From CAZDUS01 sp044344495 (GTDB taxonomy: Bacteria; Verrucomicrobiota; Kiritimatiellia; CAIKKV01; CAITUY01): 10,236 nt of DNA. Location: contig JBIJCW010000067.1 of the NCBI GenBank assembly GCA_044344495.1, forward strand, positions 1 through 10,236. The letters are read 5' to 3'. Position 1 is the stretch's first letter. Each line of letters begins with the position of its first letter. The position numbers were made by a program, and so were the translations under genes. Shown in pieces: positions 1-6,734 of this stretch. The notes beneath the pieces are model-generated. The model made no database searches. It had not been told where the DNA came from and saw nothing but the letters and a program-made list of their open reading frames with translations.

Positions 1-3000
1 GCCTGATCATGCGGCTCCGGTGGCGGATGCTCGCGTTGTTGCTTTCCGTGGGCATGGTGCAGGTCCTGATGCTGAACGTGATCCGCATTTCGGGGATCGT
101 CTGGCTGGGCCGGGATCTGCCTCCGGAGTGGAATGACAAGGCCCTTCACGATTCGATGGGCTTGTTCCTGGTCATGGCGGTCGGGCTGATTCATCTGGAT
201 GCGGCGTTGCTCCGACAGCAGGTCTGGTTGCGATGGCGCAGGAGTAAGCTGGAAGCCGTGGGGGACATGGTGGGGGAGCCGGAGGACAAGGTGCGCCGGT
301 GGCCGACCTTCTGGCGTTATGTTTTCTATTGGTGGCGCCTCATCGTGATTGTGGTGCTGGTGGTGGGGATGGGGGGAGCGGTGACCTATCGCCAGAGACC
401 CACGCATCGCGCGGCGATGTTGCAGGGGGTCTGCAAGGGGTTGATGCCGCATGACCTTGAGAATGCCGAGCGTGCCATTGATGCCGCCTTGCGCTTGAAT
501 CCGGGCGATCCCAGTTTGTTGTATGACCGGACCTTGATTCTTGTCAACCGCGGGAAGAATGAACAGGCGTTGGAGATTCTCCGGCGACGTCCATTGATGG
601 CGCGGACCATCGCGGAGCGGGTACTGGAAGTGCGGGCCCTGCTGAATCTCAAGCGGATCAACGAGGTGCCGGAGTTGATCAAGACCTTGCCGCCGGAAAC
701 CTATGAGTTCCCCGGGGTGGCGTTGGTGTTGACCGAGTTCAATGCCATTCTTGACCGGCCGACTGAAGTGGCGCGGTATGCGGTCAAGGCAGCCCGGGGG
801 TTCGGCACGCAGGAACGCCTCCGCCTGATGTTTCCCTACATGGCTTCGCGCGACCTTTGGGAGACCATCCGTCACTGTGATTCCGATCTGCCCTATGCAT
901 TGCCTATTCAGGGCGTGATTGCGGCTGAAGCCCGGTTGCGGGTCAGTGATGTCAACGGTGCGGCCAACGTACTGCGGCGCGCCATGAAAGGACGTGAGCG
1001 CGAGCCTTTGTTCCTCGGGCCGCTCATGCGGGTGGCGCGCGAGCGTCCGGATTCGGAATGGGCGGAACGGTTTGAGACGGTGTTCAAGGCGAATCTGAAA
1101 ACCTGGACGGCGGCCGACCTTACACTGGCGATGGAGGGTGGGTTTGCCGTGGGGCGTCCGGATCTTGGGTGGTTGGCGTACCGGATGCTGGAGGTGACGG
1201 TGCCTGATGATCCCATGCTGATGATCGCTCCGGCCGAATATGGCCGCCGCTGGTTTTCGTTTCGTCACGGTGTGCTCGGGGTCACCGCCACGGGGACTGA
1301 TCCGGTGGTGGACGTCAAACCTTTCTATCAGTATGCCCGTCATTTTTCGCCCTGGAATGACTTGTGGCAGCGGATCCCGCTGGCGGACGAACTTGGCATT
1401 GTTACCACCCGGCAGGGGTATGAGCGGCGCCTGAAACTCTGTCTGGCATCGCTGGAGCATCTGGAGAGTGCCGGCAAGTTGGACTTGCGGCTGCAACTGC
1501 TCTATGGCCAGGTCTTGGGTGAACTGGGACGGTGGGACGAAGCCCACGCCAAACTCCGGGGGTTCCAGGCGGCGGCGCCCCGGCGGAAGAAGGACTTCCT
1601 GCTGGCCCATGCCTCCCTTTACAAAGTGCAGCAGGAGTGGGAGATGGTGTTTGAGACTCTTGGTGAATTCATACGGTTGGAGGGTTTTCCGCCGTTGACG
1701 GTGTGGCTCGATATGGCGGGCGCCGGCATGTCCCTGAATCTGGGGCCGTTGGCGGCCGGCATGCTGGAGGAAGCGCGTGAAAAGTATCCGGAGTCGGAGG
1801 AATGGTGCCTGGCCATGGCCGGGGTATGGAGTTTCTACGGATTTTCGGAGGAGTCCCTGTTCCTGATCAACCGGATGAAGAAGCCCCCGCATCCGGTGAT
1901 TAAGGCGAGGATTCTGTTGGAGACCGGCAGAGTTGTCGAAGGGGAAAAGCTGTCCATGGTGGAGCGCCTGGGTGATCTAGGGATCCCCAGACGGCAGACG
2001 GAGTTGCTGGAGCCGGCCGAATGGGCGGCCGAGTGGCGGGGCGGGAAACTGGATGAGGCCGGCTATGCTCAGGAGGCGGCGAAACAGGGCGAGTACAAGA
2101 CACCGTTCCTGCAGCGGATTGCGTCCCTGAAGAAGCGTTGGTTTGAGACCCAGGGCCAGCCGGAGGCGTCGAATCCGGAGGCATGGGAGGCGGCGGGGCG
2201 GGACCGGCGGGAGAAGGCGCTGGCGTTGACCGAGTTGACCATCCTGCTACTCAGGCAGGGGCGGAACACCGAGGCGGGTAAGCCGGCGGAGAAAGCCCTG
2301 GAGTTGGCGCCGGAGTGGAGTCTGCCCTGGCGGTTGAATGTGATTCTGAAAAAGGATCCTGTCCTGGCGGAGAAGGCGATGCAGGCCTGCCCTTGGGATA
2401 GCGAGTTATGGTTGGGTTACCTGGTGACCGGGGTGAAAAGCGGAAAGAAGACCGAATGGGTTGATGGTGAGATCGCCCGGGTGCTTTCGCAGAAAGCCTA
2501 TTCGCCAGGTGCGCTGGTGCGGGCCGGTGATTTCCTGGTGCGGAACGGGATGACCAATGCGGCGTGCGAGGCGGCACGGGCCGCCATCCGGGATGGGCAG
2601 GGGCTCCTGCCGGCGTACGTGCTGGGGATCCAGTGTGGAATCAAGACAGGGAACCGGGCGTGGGCGGCGCAGTGTGCGCGGAGCGGGGCGGAACAGGCGC
2701 TGGAACCATGGCCTTTCTTCAAGATCATTGTCGGGCTGAAGGGGAAGCGGGGGGCAGCGGATCCGGATGTGGTCCGGGCGTTGGAAGGGCTGGCGGCGAA
2801 GTATCCGGAGGAGCGGATTTGGAGTGAGCGCCTTGGGGAGATGTATTTCCTTCAAGGGCAGACGGATCGTGCCATCGGGGTGCTTGAGGACGCCATTGCC
2901 CGGGAACAAGGCGGGAAGAACGCCAGTCCCCGCACCTATCTGATGGCGGCTGAAGCGGCAAGGCGGGAGGGGAACCAAGCCCGCGCCGTGCGTATTCTGC

Positions 3001-3428
3001 AAATGGCCCGTGCCCGATATCCCAACGATCCCAATGTGTTGAACAACATGATTTATACACTGGCCATGGATGTGACCATGGTGAATGAGGCGAAGGAATT
3101 ACTGCCTCTTTTGATCGAGAAAAGGCGCGATGATTTTGCCGTGCACGACACGGCCGCCCTGGTCTATATGAGGGCTGGAGACTTGAAGAACGCCGAGGAA
3201 CATATGAAGAAGGCCCTGGATTTGGTCAAGCGCGGCGACTATGCATGGCTGGAAGTGTATCTCAATGCGGCGGAAACCCAGATGAGGCTTGGAAAGCTCA
3301 AGGAAGCGCGGGAAAGCCTTGCGCTCGTGATGAAGACCCAGGACCGTTCGGCTGATATTGACGCAAGGGCGCGTGATCTCCAGAACGAATTGGTCCGGCG
3401 CGAACGGGAGCAACAGCGTTGGTTCTGA
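1..3428 (+). CDS. Exosortase C-terminal region fused to a large TPR domain (5' partial)
   Basis: The frame has no stop at the left edge (first full codon at base 3). The ATG at 9 is probably internal, because the residues just after it are the end of an exosortase, a membrane cysteine protease/transpeptidase that processes PEP-CTERM-like proteins. Numbering from that ATG, helix ~7-33 carries N23-x2-R26 followed by SGIVWL, and H47 with G51 lies 21 residues after R26 at the start of helix ~48-68. This is the family's Arg/His active-site layout; the catalytic Cys would lie upstream, outside the window. The Pro usual four residues before the Asn is Val here. A basic stretch (69-103) and a third helix (~104-127) follow, then about 1000 residues rich in TPR-like helical pairs, clearest at ~152-195, 1044-1077 and 1079-1112. 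By the positive-inside rule and exosortase topology, the TPR part should be extracytoplasmic. It ends at TGA 3426-3428. The exosortase assignment rests on motif reading; the TPR assignment is firm. Confidence 0.8.
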   Translation, partial: LIMRLRWRMLALLLSVGMVQVLMLNVIRISGIVWLGRDLPPEWNDKALHDSMGLFLVMAVGLIHLDAALLRQQVWLRWRRSKLEAVGDMVGEPEDKVRRWPTFWRYVFYWWRLIVIVVLVVGMGGAVTYRQRPTHRAAMLQGVCKGLMPHDLENAERAIDAALRLNPGDPSLLYDRTLILVNRGKNEQALEILRRRPLMARTIAERVLEVRALLNLKRINEVPELIKTLPPETYEFPGVALVLTEFNAILDRPTEVARYAVKAARGFGTQERLRLMFPYMASRDLWETIRHCDSDLPYALPIQGVIAAEARLRVSDVNGAANVLRRAMKGREREPLFLGPLMRVARERPDSEWAERFETVFKANLKTWTAADLTLAMEGGFAVGRPDLGWLAYRMLEVTVPDDPMLMIAPAEYGRRWFSFRHGVLGVTATGTDPVVDVKPFYQYARHFSPWNDLWQRIPLADELGIVTTRQGYERRLKLCLASLEHLESAGKLDLRLQLLYGQVLGELGRWDEAHAKLRGFQAAAPRRKKDFLLAHASLYKVQQEWEMVFETLGEFIRLEGFPPLTVWLDMAGAGMSLNLGPLAAGMLEEAREKYPESEEWCLAMAGVWSFYGFSEESLFLINRMKKPPHPVIKARILLETGRVVEGEKLSMVERLGDLGIPRRQTELLEPAEWAAEWRGGKLDEAGYAQEAAKQGEYKTPFLQRIASLKKRWFETQGQPEASNPEAWEAAGRDRREKALALTELTILLLRQGRNTEAGKPAEKALELAPEWSLPWRLNVILKKDPVLAEKAMQACPWDSELWLGYLVTGVKSGKKTEWVDGEIARVLSQKAYSPGALVRAGDFLVRNGMTNAACEAARAAIRDGQGLLPAYVLGIQCGIKTGNRAWAAQCARSGAEQALEPWPFFKIIVGLKGKRGAADPDVVRALEGLAAKYPEERIWSERLGEMYFLQGQTDRAIGVLEDAIAREQGGKNASPRTYLMAAEAARREGNQARAVRILQMARARYPNDPNVLNNMIYTLAMDVTMVNEAKELLPLLIEKRRDDFAVHDTAALVYMRAGDLKNAEEHMKKALDLVKRGDYAWLEVYLNAAETQMRLGKLKEARESLALVMKTQDRSADIDARARDLQNELVRREREQQRWF

Positions 3429-3439
3429 GGCGGGGGGGG

Positions 3440-5299
3440 TTACTCCGCGCATTCGCCGGGGTCATGTTCCGGCATGATCATTGCAGCGCTGAATTCCGCC
3501 TGAAATTCAGGATCAAGGGATAGATCCACATGTTGGGTGGCTTTGGCCACCCGGTCGGCATAATCCTTTTCCTCGACCGACAATAGGGCCCGTTTGGCGC
3601 CGAAGGAGGCGGTATTACCGACAAACCGGATACGCTGACAGGGGATGGGCGGCAGCATTCCGATGCGGCGGGCGTGGTTGCGGCGGATAAAGTTTCCAAA
3701 GGCTCCGGCCAGGAGGATGGTGTCGAGATCCTCCGGCGAAAGACCGGCGGTGCGCAGGAGGATGTTGATACCGGCCCGGATGGCGGCATTGGCCAACTGC
3801 AACTCGCGAATATCGCGCTGGTAGATGAACAGGGGTTCCTTGGTCGCGGACTCCCTGGCGGAGACCAGCAGGAAGTTGGTTTCCCCGTTCTGCTCCACCA
3901 GACGGTCCCGCAAGGCGGCCGGAAGGCCGGTGGGCACCTCGGAGGGGGAAAGCAGGCGGCCGGTGACGTCAAGGATTCCGACCCGCAGCAGTTCAGCGGC
4001 GGCGTCGATCAAGCCCGTTCCGCAGATACCGGCTGGTTTGGTGTTGCCGATGATGTTGAGGCGGACATCGCCATCCAGGATCACCTTTTCAATGGCTCCC
4101 GGCGCGGCCCGCATGCCGTTGATGATGCGGGCACCCTCGAAAGCCGGTCCGGCGGCCACGGAGGTTGCCAGCAGTCTTCCGCCGCAGGCGAGGACTATCT
4201 CGCCGTTGGTGCCGATATCCACCAGCAAACTTGGCTTGGTGGTGCGGTCCAGACGCGTGGCAATAATGCCGGCCACCGTGTCGCCTCCCACGAAACTTCC
4301 GATCTGCGGGAACACATAGACCTTGGCCTGATGCGCTATGTTGAGGCGAAGGTCAGAGGCCTTGGTCTCCACCGCATCACGGAAGGCCGGGACAAAGGGA
4401 AGTTCGCCGAGGGCGGATGGGTCGATGCCGCAGACCAGTTCCTGCATGGTCGTGTTGCCGGCGAGGACAATCTCGTATACCTGCCGTCGGTCAATGTGGG
4501 TTTTGCGCTCCAATTCGGCGATGAGGTGATTGATGCCATCAATCACTGCACCTTGGAGTTTGGAGAGGCCGGCGGGTTCAGTCCGGCAGTGTTGGATACG
4601 GGAAATGACATCATCCCCAAAGGAGGTCTGGGGGTTGACGCGGGCGGCGACCATCACATCGGTCCCGGTATTCAGATCCACCAGGGTCGCGACCATTGTG
4701 GTGCTGCCGATATCCACGGCGATACCGTAACAGGCTTTGGTGGTGTCGCCGGGTTCGACGGCGATGAGATCGTTGTCCACCAAGGTGCCGGTGACCGTGA
4801 AGTTGGATTGCCGTAGGGCGCCCGGCAGGGATCGCAAGGCATCGATGGTCATGACGCAGGGGGGCAGGGCGGCGAGCAGGCGGTCGGCGTCCGACAGGGT
4901 ATCATGCTGCGAGGGTGCTGACAGATGTACGCAGACTTTACGGACCCTTGGCCGGACTTCGACGGAATCCCCTGTGTCGGCGGTCAGGATCTGCTGTTGT
5001 GACTGGAAGAGCGAGTGGTCGGGGATTTCGATCGTCAAGGGGCTTGTAATACGGGCTTGGCAGGCCAGGCGGGAGCCTTCCCCGGCCCGTATGGATCCGA
5101 GGGTGGCGATATCGGTATCGGAGGGGGGGCAGAGTCCATGGCGGACATGAACGAGGCACTTGCCGCACTTGCCGGCTCCGCCGCAGGGGGACTGGATGAT
5201 GAAGCCCGCGCGGGCGGCGGCTTCGAGGATTACGGTGCCGGGCAGGACGTGAACCGTTCTGCCGGAGGGTTCGAAGATGACTTTGACTTCCTTCTCCAT
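3440..5299 (-). CDS. Reductive activator of corrinoid enzymes (RACE), 2Fe-2S ferredoxin domain plus ASKHA ATPase (DUF4445 family)
   Basis: A 619-residue cytoplasmic protein expected to return oxidised Co(II) corrinoid cofactors of methyl-transfer proteins to Co(I), using electrons through its 2Fe-2S cluster and ATP. Residues ~3-95 form a ferredoxin-like domain with Cys39, 45, 48 and 80 (C-x5-C-x2-C-x31-C, core CGGAGKCGKC). A linker region (~100-185) follows. The ASKHA part starts at ~190 with AVDIGSTTM (194-202). It continues with LAGNTTM (279-285), FVGGDTVAGI (336-345), LVDIGTNGEI (359-368), SVAAGPAFEGARI (380-392) and LAGAFGNF (530-537), then VGNTASFGAKRALL. All are RACE-family signatures, and the length is usual. 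ATG at 5299 is chosen because MEKEVKVIFEPSG begins the ferredoxin fold; the frame stays open to 5590 but that part has no family similarity and overlaps the divergent gene. No clear Shine-Dalgarno is seen. The stop lies 11 bases from the convergent TPR gene. No corrinoid protein or methyltransferase is adjacent, so its partner is unknown. Confidence 0.9.
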   Translation of the reverse strand: MEKEVKVIFEPSGRTVHVLPGTVILEAAARAGFIIQSPCGGAGKCGKCLVHVRHGLCPPSDTDIATLGSIRAGEGSRLACQARITSPLTIEIPDHSLFQSQQQILTADTGDSVEVRPRVRKVCVHLSAPSQHDTLSDADRLLAALPPCVMTIDALRSLPGALRQSNFTVTGTLVDNDLIAVEPGDTTKACYGIAVDIGSTTMVATLVDLNTGTDVMVAARVNPQTSFGDDVISRIQHCRTEPAGLSKLQGAVIDGINHLIAELERKTHIDRRQVYEIVLAGNTTMQELVCGIDPSALGELPFVPAFRDAVETKASDLRLNIAHQAKVYVFPQIGSFVGGDTVAGIIATRLDRTTKPSLLVDIGTNGEIVLACGGRLLATSVAAGPAFEGARIINGMRAAPGAIEKVILDGDVRLNIIGNTKPAGICGTGLIDAAAELLRVGILDVTGRLLSPSEVPTGLPAALRDRLVEQNGETNFLLVSARESATKEPLFIYQRDIRELQLANAAIRAGINILLRTAGLSPEDLDTILLAGAFGNFIRRNHARRIGMLPPIPCQRIRFVGNTASFGAKRALLSVEEKDYADRVAKATQHVDLSLDPEFQAEFSAAMIMPEHDPGECAE

Positions 5300-5447
5300 G
5301 ATGGGCGCACAGCGTACACTACAGGGGCGGTGAATGTACAGGATTTTGGTTTTTGGCAGGTTTGGCCCACACATTAAGTCTTGAGAATTGCCTTTTGGGA
5401 AGCCAGACTGATAGCAAGGGATGTGACTATAGGAAAAGGGACAATAC

Positions 5448-6638
5448 ATGAAAACAACCTGCGTGATGTTGGCAACCGTGATTGGATTGTGTGGCGTGGC
5501 ATGGGCTGCCGACTGGCCCCATTGGCGTGGGCCGGCGACGGACAGTACTTCCTCTGAAACAGGTTGGTTCAAGGAAGGGGCGCCGGTCAAGGTTGTATGG
5601 GAGGGGAAGGTTGGCGCGGGTTATTCGGGGGTCGCGGTCAAGGGCGGTCGTCTTTACACGATGGGCAATCGGGACGGCAAGGACGGTGTGGTTTGCCTGG
5701 ATGCCAAGACGGGTGCGGCGATCTGGCGCTATGATTACCCCTGTGTCGCGGGAAGCTATCCCGGGCCCCGGTGTACACCGGCGGTGGACGAAGGATCGGT
5801 GTATGTGGTCAGTCGAAATGCGGAGGTGTTTTGTCTGGATCGGGGAGCCGGAACGTTGCGCTGGAAGCGCGATTTACAGGCGGAGATGAAGGTGGATTTG
5901 CCCAAGTGGGGTCTATCGGGATCGCCCGTGCTGGAGGGCGGCTTGTTGCTGGTGAGTGTGGGTCCATGTGGCCTGGCGCTGGATGCGAAGACCGGTGTGA
6001 CCCAGTGGGATTCGGGGGGCGCGAACTCCGGTTATGCTTCCCCCGTGGTGGCAGGGGAAGGCGCAAAACGTACGGTGATCATGTTCGGGGGGGGAGCGGT
6101 GAGCGGTGCCAACCTGATGACCGGACGCAAGGTGTGGGAGCATCCCTGGGTGACGAGTTACCAGGTGAATGCGGCTGATCCTGTGATTGTGGACGGCAAG
6201 GTGTTGATCACCTCGGGGTATGGGCGGGGCGGAGCGCTACTGGACGTGAGCGGAGAGAAACCCGTTGTGCTCTGGGAGAACAAGAATATGGGAAGTCAGT
6301 TAAGCACGCCGGTGGTCCTGCGGGGGTATGCCTATGCCGGCCATGGGAATACCGGTGGCGGGAGCGTTCGGTGCATCGAAGTCAAGAGTGGTGACCTGAA
6401 ATGGGAATACAAAGGGATTGGTTACGGGAGTCTGTTGCTGGCGGACGGGAAACTGCTCATGTTGGGGGATAATGGGATGCTGGTCGTGGCGGAAGCGGTG
6501 CCGGAACAGTACCGGGAACTGTGGAAGGGCAAGGCGCTGGACGGCGCCTGCCGGACAATGCCGGTGTTGTGTGACGGGTTGATCTATTGCCGGAATGACG
6601 CGGGGCGCCTGGTTTGTATTGACGTGAAGGGGCCCTGA
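5448..6638 (+). CDS. Secreted PQQ-like beta-propeller repeat protein
   Basis: A 396-residue protein with a signal peptide (residues 1-20, hydrophobic core VMLATVIGLCGVAWA, likely cut after Ala20), so it should act outside the cytoplasmic membrane. The mature part opens with DWPHWRGP, the usual beginning of a large family of PQQ-like/WD40-like propeller proteins common in Planctomycetes and Verrucomicrobia. Recurrent blade motifs of the form 'V-x-C-x-D-x-KTG-x2-x-W' are seen: VVCLDAKTGAAIWRY, VFCLDRGAGTLRWKR, LALDAKTGVTQW, ANLMTGRKVWEH, VRCIEVKSGDLKWEY and the closing LVCIDVKG. This agrees with a 6-8 blade propeller. No catalytic domain and no PEP-CTERM tail are present; the ligand and role are unknown. 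True PQQ binding is not implied by the fold. A purine-rich AGGAAAAGGG at 5431-5440 lies 7 bases before the ATG and supports the start. It is divergent from the RACE gene (148 bases) and convergent with nrdJ. Confidence 0.85.
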   Translation: MKTTCVMLATVIGLCGVAWAADWPHWRGPATDSTSSETGWFKEGAPVKVVWEGKVGAGYSGVAVKGGRLYTMGNRDGKDGVVCLDAKTGAAIWRYDYPCVAGSYPGPRCTPAVDEGSVYVVSRNAEVFCLDRGAGTLRWKRDLQAEMKVDLPKWGLSGSPVLEGGLLLVSVGPCGLALDAKTGVTQWDSGGANSGYASPVVAGEGAKRTVIMFGGGAVSGANLMTGRKVWEHPWVTSYQVNAADPVIVDGKVLITSGYGRGGALLDVSGEKPVVLWENKNMGSQLSTPVVLRGYAYAGHGNTGGGSVRCIEVKSGDLKWEYKGIGYGSLLLADGKLLMLGDNGMLVVAEAVPEQYRELWKGKALDGACRTMPVLCDGLIYCRNDAGRLVCIDVKGP

Positions 6639-6645
6639 GGCGGAG

Positions 6646-6681
6646 GGATATAGGCCGGGATTGTCCAGCTCCGGCCTATCC
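6646..6681. repeat. Hairpin between convergent genes (possible bidirectional terminator)
   Basis: The arms ATAGGCCGG (6650-6658) and CCGGCCTAT (6671-6679) pair perfectly over nine bases around a 12-base loop; GG/CC pairs extend the stem past a two-base bulge. It begins eight bases after the stop of the PQQ-like gene. Neither strand has a T-run after the stem, so it is not a classical intrinsic terminator, but its place at the 3' ends of two convergent genes suits transcript ending or stabilisation. Confidence 0.5.
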
Positions 6682-6693
6682 ATGGGGGGATGT

Positions 6694-6715
6694 GCGGCAT
6701 TCGAAGGAATGCCGC
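6694..6715. repeat. Perfect short-loop hairpin, possibly a dispersed palindromic repeat
   Basis: GCGGCATTC (6694-6702), a GAAG loop and GAATGCCGC (6707-6715) form a nine-base-pair perfect stem, 19 bases downstream of nrdJ's stop codon when read on the minus strand. A short TTTT occurs at 6727-6730 on the plus side. Together with the hairpin just before it, it fills most of the 96-base convergent gap. It may be a terminator for either gene or one copy of a REP-like element; the window holds no second copy that I can see. Confidence 0.5.
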
Positions 6716-6734
6716 TACGGACGTAATTTTCGCG

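Noticed and set aside
2406..3002. 198-codon minus-strand frame inside the TPR gene
   Set aside because: Pro/Arg/Leu-rich translation typical of the reverse of GC-rich coding sequence, lying within a continuous real gene.
3674..4816. 380-codon plus-strand open frame opposite the RACE gene
   Set aside because: It is antisense to a strongly recognised gene. Its Gly/Asp/Val-rich translation is the usual mirror of high-GC coding DNA and has no recognisable domain.
5300..5590. N-terminal extension of the RACE gene by 97 codons (start at 5590)
   Set aside because: The extra residues show no family similarity, cover the divergent promoter region and overlap the start of the PQQ-like gene. The ferredoxin domain begins right at the ATG at 5299.
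6600..6638. PEP-CTERM-type sorting signal on the PQQ-like protein, which would link it to the exosortase
   Set aside because: The protein ends in RLVCIDVKGP with no Pro-Glu-Pro motif, hydrophobic helix or basic tail.
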